Part shown: one piece after another, positions 19,905 through 28,222 of the stretch
Layout: each line of letters starts with the position of its first letter
Position numbering within the stretch: position 1 is the stretch's first letter
Notes under the pieces: generated by a model
What the model was told of the DNA's origin: nothing
Database searches by the model: none
The model's input: the letters and a program-made list of their open reading frames with translations, nothing else
Assembly (NCBI RefSeq): GCF_022842145.1
Contig: NZ_JALHQD010000001.1
Location: forward strand, 130,127-194,126
DNA length: 64,000 bases
Origin: Tabrizicola sp.
Lineage (GTDB): Bacteria; Pseudomonadota; Alphaproteobacteria; Rhodobacterales; Rhodobacteraceae
Direction of reading: 5' to 3'
Position numbers and translations under genes: made by a program

Positions 19905-20458
19905 TGGGGCGAGACAGAAAAAACGAACTACGCACCGACCACTACACGATGATGGTGCGCAACTTGATGCAGACCGAGGCTTGGCGAGCACTTGGGTCAA
20001 TCGCGCAAACGCTCTACCCGTGGATAAGGCTCGAATGGCGCGGAAAAAACGCCAACAACAATGGCAAGCTTCGGCTGTCCGTGAGACAGGCGGCTGCACT
20101 GATGGGCTGCGGCAAAAACGCTTCGGCGCAAGCGTTCATTGACCTACAGAAGAAGGGCTTTCTGGTTGTCACTGAAGCTGCGACACTTGGCATTTCTGGC
20201 GAGGCAAAATCATCGGCCTATGAGTTGACTGAGATCAGTCTGCCAAACAATCTCTCTGGCCGAAAGCTATACCATAGCTGGCGCGAGGGCGGCGATTTCC
20301 CAGTGATTAAAACACTCACGAACAACCCCACCGGCAGAAATGGGAAGATAAAACCCTGTCCCCGAAATCAAGATAGCCCTGTCATCGAAATAGGGATGTT
20401 CAAGCAAAACCTGTCACCAGAAGCGGGACGGCCTGTCCCAAGAAGAGGGACAAAATGA
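19904..20458 (+). CDS. Hypothetical protein of the mobile patch, possible helix-turn-helix
   Basis: This 184-residue basic protein starts MGRDRKNELRTDHYTMMVRN after a strong GAGGAG site and is coupled to the AlpA-like gene. Residues 60-100 (LRLSVRQAAALMGCGKN, then AFIDLQKKGFL) resemble a winged-helix DNA-binding fold of the type found in replication or regulatory proteins of small integrative elements. The C-terminal third is polar and rich in Asn, Pro and Lys. I do not recognise a named family. Codon use looks less GC-biased than that of neighbours. Confidence 0.7.
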   Translation: MGRDRKNELRTDHYTMMVRNLMQTEAWRALGSIAQTLYPWIRLEWRGKNANNNGKLRLSVRQAAALMGCGKNASAQAFIDLQKKGFLVVTEAATLGISGEAKSSAYELTEISLPNNLSGRKLYHSWREGGDFPVIKTLTNNPTGRNGKIKPCPRNQDSPVIEIGMFKQNLSPEAGRPVPRRGTK

Positions 20459-20545
20459 GTAGTTCTCACACCTTCCCTGCCCCCAAAGGGAGGACATCCT
20501 TAGTTACCATACCCTAAGGTGGCAGGTCTATCCAACCCGCGCTGC

Positions 20546-20873
20546 CTGCGCCAGTTCCGGACCAAGGTCGGGAACGTCTGGCAGCGCCCCAATCTTTTAC
20601 CTAGGATGTGTGCTTTGTCGAACGTCATCCCCGGTGTCCAGGCCCGGATGTCCGCCTCGCGCACCTTGGCACAGTCGCCAGCCCACGTGCGTGACGAGGC
20701 GATGGGTGATCAGGCCAGCGCGGGGCTTTTCCGACCGCGCGCTCGAACGGGTCGACAGCCTTCCCGGCGGCCGGCAGCAACGTGTCGGCATCGCGCGAAT
20801 GCTGATGCAGCGACCCGCCTTCATGCTGGCGGATGAACCTGACACCAGCCTGGACCCTCAGACTGGCGAGCCA
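20546..20873 (+). pseudogene. phnC: Relic of phosphonate ABC ATPase
   Basis: Two adjacent frames together give a recognisable PhnC middle and C-terminal part. The first reads [20 protein letters not shown] followed by [10 protein letters not shown], corresponding to the Q-loop region. The second, from about 20724, reads [20 protein letters not shown], then [11 protein letters not shown] and [11 protein letters not shown], corresponding to signature and Walker B. The N-terminus with Walker A and the C-terminus are missing, there is at least one frameshift, and the signature serine has become proline. This is a dead gene lying just beyond the mobile patch. Confidence 0.75.
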
Positions 20874-20916
20874 GCGCCGCCGGGCTCCGCCACTTCTTCG
20901 ACCATGCCGAGGCCGC

Positions 20917-21075
20917 ATGAACACTCTTGCCCCCGCCAGAAATGCGCGGCCCTTCTGGCCTGTGCTGGCGCTCGTCGTCAACTCGCTGGCCGCCACGGCG
21001 CCCGCAGTGGACAGGCTTACTGGCTTCTACTTGGCGATACGAAAGCTTTCAGTAGCTTCAGCATCTACGCTTTGA
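20917..21075 (+). pseudogene. N-terminal fragment of a membrane protein, possibly phnE
   Basis: A 52-codon reading frame starting [20 protein letters not shown] continues with a second short hydrophobic stretch and then stops. It follows the phnC relic, where a phosphonate permease gene would be expected, so it may be the start of phnE. The match is by position and hydrophobicity only. Bases 21076-21190 after it show nothing recognisable. Confidence 0.35.
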
Positions 21076-21191
21076 ATGAGAAAGAAGAATCTTCCCACCC
21101 TAACTTGTAAACTTCCTAGTTGCGGTCTCTGCATAAACGGCGACTACGGTTGGATCGACCTGGCGTAGGTATCCGCCCCCGAGCAACTGCA

Positions 21192-21272
21192 ACTGTCGCT
21201 AAACTTTCTGTCGACCGTCATCCACCTGTCGCAACCTGCCGCCATACCCGCGTCGAGATGGAGACCTTCTGA
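21192..21272 (+). pseudogene. Possible 3' remnant of phnG
   Basis: The frame ending at the TGA of 21270-21272 reads ATCRHTRVEMETF. PhnG proteins typically end in a segment with TRVEFFTLV, so this could be the last codons of phnG. Its stop still overlaps the phnH start by one base (TGATG), the arrangement expected for an original phnG-phnH junction. The evidence is short. Confidence 0.3.
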
Positions 21273-21805
21273 TGGCCCTGCCGCAGCCCACGCTTGCCGA
21301 CCTGCGCGATACTGTCGCTTTTGAGGCGCTGATGTGGGCCATGACCAGGCCCGGCACGGTGCAAAGCCTGCCAGAGGGCGTGGCCGACCTGGCGCTGGCT
21401 CTGCTGGACCGGGAAACCCGCGTTCATGCCGAGGACCCGTCCCTGGCCCGCCGCATCGCTGCGACCGGGGCGGCGCTGGCCACACCCGACCGGGCTGACC
21501 ACGCCTTTTGCGCGACGGCTGCGGGGGCGATGGCCGTGCTGGCCGTGCTGCCGGTCGGATCGGCGCTTTATCCCGACCAGGGTGCGACGCTGGTGATGCC
21601 TGCGGCCATCGACTCCGGGTCCCTGTTGCGGCTGACCGGCCCCGGGGTCGACGGGCAGTGCGAGCTGCGGCTGGGTGGGTTGCCCGAGGGGCTCCTTGAT
21701 TTGCGCAGTGCCCGCTGTCGTTATCCCGAGGGGATCGACCTGGTTTTTGTCGACGGGCGGCGCATAGTCGGTTTGCCCCGCTCCACCGCTGTGGAGGTGC
21801 TTTGA
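21272..21805 (+). CDS. phnH: C-P lyase subunit PhnH
   Basis: This 177-residue protein matches PhnH across its length, from FEALMWAMTRPGTVQSLP at the N-terminus to LRLTGPGVDG and the ending LPRSTAVEVL. PhnH dimerises within the PhnGHIJ core complex that splits carbon-phosphorus bonds of phosphonates. A GGAG site precedes the ATG, which overlaps a possible phnG remnant; its stop overlaps the phnI fragment start. Because phnG, phnI, phnJ, phnK and phnL are absent or broken here, it cannot work as a complete complex from this locus. Confidence 0.88.
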   Translation: MALPQPTLADLRDTVAFEALMWAMTRPGTVQSLPEGVADLALALLDRETRVHAEDPSLARRIAATGAALATPDRADHAFCATAAGAMAVLAVLPVGSALYPDQGATLVMPAAIDSGSLLRLTGPGVDGQCELRLGGLPEGLLDLRSARCRYPEGIDLVFVDGRRIVGLPRSTAVEVL

Positions 21806-21990
21806 TGGCCTATGTGGCGACCCGGGGCGGGGAACGGGCTATCCAACAGGCGGAACGGCTCTATCGTGCCGCACTTGGCCCCATCACGGCCGAACGGGTG
21901 GATCACGTGCGCGATGCACTGCCGTTCCTGGTGGACAGGGTGATGGGCGAGGCTTCGCTTTACGCCCCCGATCTCGCTGCGCTGGCGCTG
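21805..21990 (+). pseudogene. phnI: Truncated phnI (about 60 N-terminal residues)
   Basis: The frame begins MAYVATRGGERAIQQAERLY and reaches VDRVMGEASLYAPDLAALAL, the conserved N-terminus of PhnI (about 360 residues when complete). After about residue 62 the homology ends and the reading frame continues into sequence that fits another frame better. The start overlaps the phnH stop (TGATG). The junction near 21990 is evidently a deletion end point joining phnI to unrelated DNA. Confidence 0.75.
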
Positions 21991-22246
21991 GCGCACCCGC
22001 ATCGGTGGGCAGGTGCAGCACTGGGACATCTCGCATTTCCTGCAGATCGGGCGACGCGATGCCGGGCCGGCGCTGAACCCCAAGGGCGGCTTTCGCCTGC
22101 CCGTTGGCCATTCCATAGCGCTTTCCCAGCCCGAGATCGGTTTTGCCGACCTGAAGCTGCTGGTCGAACCGATGGTGATGCGGGGCGGCGAACCGGTCCG
22201 CTTCGAGTCTATGCGTATCCGGTGTCTGAACCATGCCCTATCCTGA
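21991..22246 (+). pseudogene. Unidentified C-terminal gene fragment joined to phnI
   Basis: In the frame ending at 22246 the translation is strongly protein-like: IGGQVQHWDISHFLQIGRRD, then AGPALNPKGGFRLPVGHSIA and ending [10 protein letters not shown]. It lacks a plausible start, so it is probably the C-terminal part of a gene whose 5' end was lost in the same deletion that truncated phnI. Its stop overlaps the acetyltransferase start by 14 bases, so the original gene was coupled to it. I do not recognise the family; it does not resemble PhnJ, PhnK or PhnL. Confidence 0.5.
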
Positions 22247-22868
22247 TCGGCATCCCGGAACGAAACTGCTGACCGAAGTGCCCAACGTCCACGCCACTGC
22301 CACGGTCATCGATTGCACCTTGGGCAAGTGGACCGAGGTGATGGCCCATGTGACAATGCGCGAGGTCACGTTCGGCGACTACTCGTACATCGTGAAGGGC
22401 GGGAACGTGGTCTGGTCCACCATTGGCAAGTTCTGCTCGATCGCCGAGGGCGCGCGGATCAACCCCGGCAACCACGCCACATGGCGGGCGGCGCAGCACC
22501 ATTTCACCTACCGCGCCGCGCAGTTCGGCCTGGGCGAAGATGACGCGGGCTTTTTCAAATGGCGCCGCGACCACTGGGTGACCATCGGCCATGACGTCTG
22601 GATCGGTCATGGGGTCACCCTCTTGCCGGGGGTCACGGTGGGCGACGGCGCGGTGATTGGCGCGGGGGCCGTTGTGTCGAAGGACGTCGCCCCCTACGAG
22701 ATCGTCGGTGGCGTTCCAGCACGCCATATTAAGTGGCGATTCGACAAGCCCGAGGCCGACGTCCTGCAAGAGATCGCCTGGTGGGAGTGGGACCATGCCC
22801 GGCTAAAGGCGGCCTTGCCCGACATCCGGGCGCTGGAGATCTGGGCGTTCATTGAAAAGTATCGCTAG
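22233..22868 (+). CDS. Phosphonate-locus hexapeptide acetyltransferase (DapH/LpxA-type)
   Basis: This 211-residue protein is a left-handed beta-helix transferase with many hexapeptide turns, for example [18 protein letters not shown] and [20 protein letters not shown], and the closing [14 protein letters not shown]. It matches the acetyltransferase-like proteins found inside C-P lyase clusters, where a role in modifying aminophosphonates has been suggested. Gene neighbours phnH and the phnI relic support this. It appears intact. Confidence 0.88.
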   Translation: MPYPDRHPGTKLLTEVPNVHATATVIDCTLGKWTEVMAHVTMREVTFGDYSYIVKGGNVVWSTIGKFCSIAEGARINPGNHATWRAAQHHFTYRAAQFGLGEDDAGFFKWRRDHWVTIGHDVWIGHGVTLLPGVTVGDGAVIGAGAVVSKDVAPYEIVGGVPARHIKWRFDKPEADVLQEIAWWEWDHARLKAALPDIRALEIWAFIEKYR

Positions 22869-22908
22869 GAAGCGACCGTTTGGCACCGGTCGCTTTGCGT
22901 TAAGAACT

Positions 22909-24021
22909 TCACAGCGCGGGCACGGCATGGACCGCGCCAACCTGGGCCTTGGCCTCAATCCGCTTGCCGCTGGCCCCGTCGAACAGGTGGGCATGTCGCA
23001 GGTCCAGGGTCAGTCCGGTCACCGCACCTTCGGCGATATGGGGGCGGGCCTCGGTGATCAGGCTGAAGGGAATGTCCTCGATCATCATGCTCCACAGCCG
23101 GGCAGCGCCGAGGTCCTCGACCAGTTCCAGTCTGGCGTCGATCATGCCGTGGCCGGGAGCGCGGAGGGACACGTGTTCCGGTCGAATGCCAAGCTGGACA
23201 AGCTGGCCGTCGGTGGCCTCGTGATCGGCGGGCAGGCCGATGACGGCACCGCCTTCCAGCACGACGGCGCGACGGGCCGCGCTGTACTGGCCGGGCAGGA
23301 AGTTCATTGCGGGACTGCCGATAAAGCCCGCGACATATAGCGAGGCGGGACGGTCGTAAATCTCGGCCGGGGTGCCGACCTGTTCGACGGTGCCCTTGTT
23401 CATCACCACCAGCCGGTCGGCCAGGGTCATTCCTTCGTGCTGATCATGGGTGACAAAGACCGAGGTCGCCTTGATCTGGTTGTGGATGCGGCGGATTTCG
23501 TGGCGCATCTGGACGCGCAGCTTGGCGTCGAGGTTCGACAGAGGTTCATCGAAGAGAAACACCTTGGGCGAGCGGATGATGGCCCGGGCCATCGCGACGC
23601 GCTGGCGCTGGCCGCCCGACAGCTGGCCGGGCCGGCGGTCGAGGAAATCGCCAAGTCCCACCGATTTCGCCGTGTCGGCGACCCGCTTCAGTCGTTCGGC
23701 CTTGGGCACACCCGCGACCTTCAACGCATAGCCGATGTTCTCGGCAACCGTCATATGCGGATAAAGCGCATAGTTCTGGAACACCATCGCGCAGCCGCGT
23801 TCGCGGGGTTCCAACTGGTTGACGACGGTCCCGGCGATGGCAATCTCACCGCCCGTGATCTCTTCCAGACCGGCGATCAGGCGCAGCAGCGTGGACTTGC
23901 CGCAGCCCGAGGGGCCAAGAATGACGACGAATTCGCCGTTATGGATGTCGAGGTTGACCCCCTCCATGATCGTGGTCTTGCCATAGGTCTTGGTGACGTT
24001 GCGGATGGCGATCTCAGCCAT
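22909..24021 (-). CDS. ugpC: sn-Glycerol-3-phosphate ABC transporter ATPase
   Basis: This 370-residue MalK-type ATPase has all motifs intact: Walker [10 protein letters not shown]-loop [11 protein letters not shown], signature LSGGQRQR, Walker B FLFDE, and the H-loop histidine in [10 protein letters not shown], followed by the regulatory C-terminal domain. The start at 24021 gives [14 protein letters not shown]; the ORF continuing to 24816 runs antisense of frame through ugpE. It is last in the ugpBAEC run, eight bases after ugpE. Confidence 0.95.
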   Translation of the reverse strand: MAEIAIRNVTKTYGKTTIMEGVNLDIHNGEFVVILGPSGCGKSTLLRLIAGLEEITGGEIAIAGTVVNQLEPRERGCAMVFQNYALYPHMTVAENIGYALKVAGVPKAERLKRVADTAKSVGLGDFLDRRPGQLSGGQRQRVAMARAIIRSPKVFLFDEPLSNLDAKLRVQMRHEIRRIHNQIKATSVFVTHDQHEGMTLADRLVVMNKGTVEQVGTPAEIYDRPASLYVAGFIGSPAMNFLPGQYSAARRAVVLEGGAVIGLPADHEATDGQLVQLGIRPEHVSLRAPGHGMIDARLELVEDLGAARLWSMMIEDIPFSLITEARPHIAEGAVTGLTLDLRHAHLFDGASGKRIEAKAQVGAVHAVPAL

Positions 24022-24029
24022 TGGGTGCC

Positions 24030-24959
24030 TCACTTGTCGGTGTTGATCAGGCCGCGCACGAACCAGCGCTGCATGAGGATGACGATGGCGATGGGGGGCA
24101 GCATGACGGCCAGGGTCGCGGCCATCGCAAGGTGCCAGGTGGGCGTGCCGCCTCCGGTGGTCAGCTGGTCTGGGACGAGGTCGGAAAGCTGCACCACGAC
24201 CATCCCGTAGTTTGCCCGGTCTGTGACGACCAGAAGCGGCCAGAGATACTGGTTCCAGGCATAGACGAACATGATCGTTGCCAGTGCGGCGATGTTGGTC
24301 TTCGACAGCGGGATCAGGATGTCCCACAGGAAGCGCAGCGGCCCAACGCCGTCCATCCGCGCGGCCTCGACCAGCTCGTCCGGGATGGTGAGGAAGAACT
24401 GGCGGTAGAGGAAGGTGCCGGTGGCGGTGGCGACGAGGGGAAGGATCAGGCCGGTATAGGAGTTCAGCAGGTTCCACTCCAGTGCGACCTCGATGCCGGA
24501 CACCGTCGTGATCAGCCAGCTGATCCCGGTCCAGTCCATGATGGTCTGGAACGGTGTCAGCGCGTTGGCGGCCACGGCATAGGTGGGAACGATCCGCACC
24601 TCCAATGGCAGCATCAGGGTGATGAAGATCATCCAGAAGATCAGCATTCGACCGCGGAAGTTGAAAAACACGAGGGCGAATGCGGTGATGCAGGCCAGGG
24701 TGATCTTGCCTATGACGACTCCGGTCGCGACGATCAGCGTGTTGACGAACTTCTGGCCGAAGTCCGACAGCGCCCAGGCTTCCTTCAGGTTCACCCAAAG
24801 CTGGTCGCCCGGCCAAAGCTCGATCGGAGCGCTGTTCACCTCTTGCAGGGACAACGTGGCTCCGACAAAGGCCAGCCAGATCGGCACAAGGATGAGGATC
24901 AGCCCGAAGACCAGGATCGCATGGGTCGCGATGTTCAGGATAGGCGTGCGTTCGATCAT
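24030..24959 (-). CDS. ugpE: sn-Glycerol-3-phosphate ABC transporter permease
   Basis: This 309-residue MalG-type permease has six predicted membrane segments and the EAA loop [20 protein letters not shown]. An insertion between segments three and four (about residues 125-160) is rich in aromatic residues. UgpE pairs with UgpA to form the channel in the inner membrane. It lies 11 bases after ugpA. Confidence 0.93.
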   Translation of the reverse strand: MIERTPILNIATHAILVFGLILILVPIWLAFVGATLSLQEVNSAPIELWPGDQLWVNLKEAWALSDFGQKFVNTLIVATGVVIGKITLACITAFALVFFNFRGRMLIFWMIFITLMLPLEVRIVPTYAVAANALTPFQTIMDWTGISWLITTVSGIEVALEWNLLNSYTGLILPLVATATGTFLYRQFFLTIPDELVEAARMDGVGPLRFLWDILIPLSKTNIAALATIMFVYAWNQYLWPLLVVTDRANYGMVVVQLSDLVPDQLTTGGGTPTWHLAMAATLAVMLPPIAIVILMQRWFVRGLINTDK

Positions 24960-24970
24960 TGGCGGCCCCC

Positions 24971-25852
24971 TCAGGTGTAGTGGACGCGCTTCTCGACGTA
25001 CCGGAACTGCACGAAGGTCAGCGCCATGACGAGAAGCATCAGGATGATGGATTGAGCGGCGGCACCCGAGTAATCAAAGCCCCGGAACCCGTCTGCATAG
25101 ATCTTGTAGACCATGAGGTCCGTGGCCCGGAACGGACCGCCCCCGGTCAGCGTGTCGACGATACCGAAGCTGTCGGTAAAGCTGTCGGTGATGTTGATGA
25201 CCAGAAGGAAGAAGAAGGTCGGCGTGAGAAGCGGCAGTTGCAGGTCCACCATCCGGCGCAGCGGGCGCGCGCCATCCATTGCGGCGGCCTCGGTCAGGCT
25301 GCGGGGGATGGATTGCAGCGCGGCCAGGAAGAAGACGAAACTGTAGGCGACCTGCTTCCATGCGCCGGCCACGACAATGGCGGTGACGGCCTGCCAAGGA
25401 TATTTCGAAAGGTCCCACCAGCCAGGGGCGATGGTGTTGATGTAACTGAAGATCCCCGCGCCGGGGTTAAAGACGAACTGGAACGCCAGGCCCACGGCAG
25501 GGGCGGCAACGGCATAGGGCCAGATGATCGCAACGCGGTAGGCCTTGTAGCCCGAGAGCTGCCGATCGACGAAGATCGCCAGCGTCAGCGCCATAGTCAT
25601 CGCAAGCACCGTCGTCGCTAGCGCGTAGATAACCGACACCCGGACCGACCCCCAATAGTAGGGGTCGCTCAGCACGTTGCGGAAGTTGTCGAAGCCCACC
25701 CAGGTATTGCCGCCGCCCCAGGGCTGCTCCAGCGTGAAGGCCCAGTAAAGCGCCTGCGCGGAGGGCCAGTAGAAGAAGACGAAGATGATCAGAAGCTGCG
25801 GTGCCAACAGCGCGGCAGCGATCCAGCTGAACTTGAAATAGGCGCGGCGCAT
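24971..25852 (-). CDS. ugpA: sn-Glycerol-3-phosphate ABC transporter permease
   Basis: This 293-residue MalF-type permease begins [20 protein letters not shown] and has six predicted membrane segments with the EAA loop [20 protein letters not shown]. The start at 25852 fits UgpA homologues; the longer ORF to 26041 would overlap ugpB. It is separated from ugpB by a strong hairpin, which probably reduces its expression relative to the binding protein. Confidence 0.93.
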   Translation of the reverse strand: MRRAYFKFSWIAAALLAPQLLIIFVFFYWPSAQALYWAFTLEQPWGGGNTWVGFDNFRNVLSDPYYWGSVRVSVIYALATTVLAMTMALTLAIFVDRQLSGYKAYRVAIIWPYAVAAPAVGLAFQFVFNPGAGIFSYINTIAPGWWDLSKYPWQAVTAIVVAGAWKQVAYSFVFFLAALQSIPRSLTEAAAMDGARPLRRMVDLQLPLLTPTFFFLLVINITDSFTDSFGIVDTLTGGGPFRATDLMVYKIYADGFRGFDYSGAAAQSIILMLLVMALTFVQFRYVEKRVHYT

Positions 25853-25875
25853 GTTTGGTCCCCCAAAATGAGAAG

Positions 25876-25899
25876 GGCGCGGCCTTGGCAGGCCGCGCC
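25876..25899 (-). other. Hairpin between ugpB and ugpA
   Basis: A perfect 9-bp stem, GGCGCGGCC at 25876-25884 with GGCCGCGCC at 25891-25899 and a 6-base loop, follows the ugpB stop. Such intercistronic hairpins usually protect the upstream binding-protein message or attenuate the permease genes. No U tract is present. Confidence 0.55.
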
Positions 25900-25908
25900 G
25901 AATTGCGG

Positions 25909-27249
25909 TTAGGGGAAGGACTTGCCCGCGTAGGTTTGCGCAAAGCGGGTCAGCTGATCGTTCCCGCGCGACACAGCGTTGTCGAGCGCCTCTTTCATCG
26001 TTTTTTGCCCGGCGAGGGCCGCTTCGACCTCGGACTGCCACTCCGAGCGGATCTGGATCATGCCACCCAGGCGGATGCCGCGGGTCAGTTCGGTCGGCTC
26101 GGTGTAGGTCAGAGACTTCATCGCGATGTCGCGGTTGAGATAGGGGGCCTTGGCGTAGAAGCCTTCGGCCAGCAGGGCCTCGTAGGTCGACTTCGTGACC
26201 GGGATGTAGCCCGTGTTTTCCAAGAGGAACTGCTGTTCCGGCTTGGTGGCCAGGAAGGCCAGATAGGACGCGGCAGCCTTGTATTCGTCCTCGGTCTTGC
26301 CGGCCAGAACCCAGAGGGATGCGCCGCCGACGACGGTGTTGTGGCGTTCCACCCCTTCATAGGTCGGGATGATCTGCACATCCCAGCCAAAGGCCGGAGT
26401 CAGCTTGTGGATCGTGTTATGGTCCGCGATCGACGAGAAGAAGACCGAGCATTCACCTTCGACAAAGCTGTCGCGTGAGGTCTTGCCGGCGGCCTGGGTC
26501 CGCAGAAGGGCGTAGCCTTCGGTGATCCAGCGCTGGATGTTCTCCATGTGCTGGACATGCAGCGTGGTGTTGAACAGAAGTTCAGTGTCCAGCCCGTCAT
26601 AGCCGTTGTTGTTCGAAGCGACGGGAATGTTGTGCGCCATCGAGAACTGCTCAAGGTCGATCCAAGAGGACGGGGCATAGGCAAGCGAGCAGGCCTGACC
26701 GCTAGCCTTCAGCGCCTTGAACGCCTCTTCCATGCCTTCCCAGGTCACCGGCGCTTCGGTGATCCCGGCTTTGGCGAAGTGGTCCTTGTTGAAGTAGTAG
26801 ACCGGGGTCGACGAGTTCCAGGGCATCGAGAAGAACTCGCCCGACTTCGACGAATAGTAGTTGGCGATGCCGGGGAAGTAGTCGGTCCAGTCCACGGTGA
26901 CGCCGGTATCGGCCATCAGTTGGGTGACGGGGTAAAATTCGCCCGAAAGCATCAGGTCGGCAGTGCCGGCGTCAAAGGACTGCAGCAGCGTCGGGTGTTT
27001 GCCTGCGCGGAAGGCGGCGATGGTGTTCTGCACCGCCTTCTCATAGCCGTCCTGGCCGACACAGACGGCCTCGAACTGGTCCTGGGAGGCGTTGAAGCGG
27101 TTGCAGGTCTCGGCCACGACGGCACCGAGGTCGCCGGTCAGGCCATACCAGTATTCGAACTTGATCTTTTCGGCCGAGGCCGAGCCAGCGGTGGCGGCAA
27201 GCACCAGCGCGGCAGCAGCAAGTCTCTGGGTCATCTTCCCTGTCTCCAT
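25909..27249 (-). CDS. ugpB: sn-Glycerol-3-phosphate-binding protein
   Basis: This 446-residue periplasmic binding protein has a Sec signal peptide (cleavage near ASAEK) and UgpB-type segments such as FEYWYGLTGDLG, FRAGKHPTLLQSFDAG and FFSMPWNSSTPVYYFNK. UgpB delivers glycerol-3-phosphate or glycerophosphodiesters to UgpAE. The ATG has a GGGAAGA-type site. Upstream, after a terminator hairpin, a TTGACA on the minus strand (27358-27363) could be a -35 element, but the -10 is poor and I see no clear Pho box. Confidence 0.94.
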   Translation of the reverse strand: METGKMTQRLAAAALVLAATAGSASAEKIKFEYWYGLTGDLGAVVAETCNRFNASQDQFEAVCVGQDGYEKAVQNTIAAFRAGKHPTLLQSFDAGTADLMLSGEFYPVTQLMADTGVTVDWTDYFPGIANYYSSKSGEFFSMPWNSSTPVYYFNKDHFAKAGITEAPVTWEGMEEAFKALKASGQACSLAYAPSSWIDLEQFSMAHNIPVASNNNGYDGLDTELLFNTTLHVQHMENIQRWITEGYALLRTQAAGKTSRDSFVEGECSVFFSSIADHNTIHKLTPAFGWDVQIIPTYEGVERHNTVVGGASLWVLAGKTEDEYKAAASYLAFLATKPEQQFLLENTGYIPVTKSTYEALLAEGFYAKAPYLNRDIAMKSLTYTEPTELTRGIRLGGMIQIRSEWQSEVEAALAGQKTMKEALDNAVSRGNDQLTRFAQTYAGKSFP

Positions 27250-27365
27250 TTGAGGCTGCCACGGGTGCAGCGCAGCGACCTTATGAAAGGATTCGGTGAC
27301 GAAAACGCGACACTAAAACTTGAAAAACTGTTACGTTTCAAATGGTTGATACGAATCTGTCAAAG

Positions 27366-27388
27366 CCCGCCGGACCATGTCCGGCGGG
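27366..27388 (-). terminator. Hairpin after the GpdQ-like gene
   Basis: A perfect 10-bp stem with a three-base loop (27366-27375 with 27379-27388) follows the phosphodiesterase stop by about 30 bases. It lacks a long U run but is strong, and it suggests that ugpBAEC has a promoter of its own in the following 115 bases. Confidence 0.55.
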
Positions 27389-27418
27389 TAGTGACGGAGG
27401 TTGGTGCTGCGCCTGGAC

Positions 27419-28222
27419 CTAGTGGAAGAGGCCGGGCGCCATCGTCAGGTGCCGCTCCAGATGGTCCTGGAAATGCACGGTCACCCCATCGTCCGTGGCC
27501 AGCACGACGGCCATCTGCGCGGGCCCCTCCAACTGGCGTTGGCGTCCCGGAACCCCCGGAACATGCGGGGTCACCGAATAATGCGACCCGGCCATCGTTG
27601 TCATTGGGATGCCGCGCCAGACGGCGGTCGAGGGCAGATGAACATGCCCGGCAATGACCTGGCGCACCTCGGGATGACGCCGCAGAACCTCGACATAGTC
27701 CTCGGCGTTCTCCAGAATGATCTCGTCCACCGGAAGCGACAGCGGGTTTGCATGGTGATGCTGGACAATGATGACCGGGCGGTCCAGTGCCTCGTCCAAG
27801 CGGGCGGCCAGCCAGTCGAGTCTCCCCCGACAGAGGCGCCCTCCAACCAGGCCCGGCTCGGAGGTGTCGAGAAGGATGATCCGGTGGTTGCCCGCGTCGA
27901 TCACCTGAGACACCCGCCCTTTCGGATCGTCGCGGTCCGGCCCGAAGACGGACAGGAAGGTCGACCGGTCGTCGTGGTTGCCAAGGGTGATGTGCACCGG
28001 CATCGGCAGGGAAACGATGATGGATTGCAGCAAGCTGTAGGCCCCGGCCTCGCCGCGGTCAGCCAGATCCCCGGCAAGAAGGACGAAGGCAGCGTCGGAA
28101 TGGTCGCGCGCTATGACCTGAACCGCTTCGGTTAGGCGGGCGGCAGTGTCGAGACCATTTACCGGCTGCTCCGGCAGGCCAAGGTGCAGGTCGGAAAGGA
28201 CGACGAATTTCAGAATGCTCAT
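27419..28222 (-). CDS. GpdQ/CpdA-type metallophosphodiesterase
   Basis: This 267-residue calcineurin-like phosphoesterase has the full metal-binding series: SDLHL, LAGDLADRG, GNHDD, QHHHANP and GHVHLP. The size and motifs fit class III phosphodiesterases such as GpdQ and CpdA. The position directly upstream of ugpBAEC favours glycerophosphodiesters as substrate, giving glycerol-3-phosphate, but cyclic AMP cannot be excluded. The start overlaps the isomerase stop by four bases (ATGA). A second, related enzyme is encoded at 47304-48095. Confidence 0.85.
   Translation of the reverse strand: MSILKFVVLSDLHLGLPEQPVNGLDTAARLTEAVQVIARDHSDAAFVLLAGDLADRGEAGAYSLLQSIIVSLPMPVHITLGNHDDRSTFLSVFGPDRDDPKGRVSQVIDAGNHRIILLDTSEPGLVGGRLCRGRLDWLAARLDEALDRPVIIVQHHHANPLSLPVDEIILENAEDYVEVLRRHPEVRQVIAGHVHLPSTAVWRGIPMTTMAGSHYSVTPHVPGVPGRQRQLEGPAQMAVVLATDDGVTVHFQDHLERHLTMAPGLFH

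Noticed and set aside
27250-27418. A Pho box before ugpB
   Set aside because: CTGTTAC and CTGTCAA-like pieces exist but not as an 11-base-spaced direct repeat, so PhoB control is not supported by sequence.
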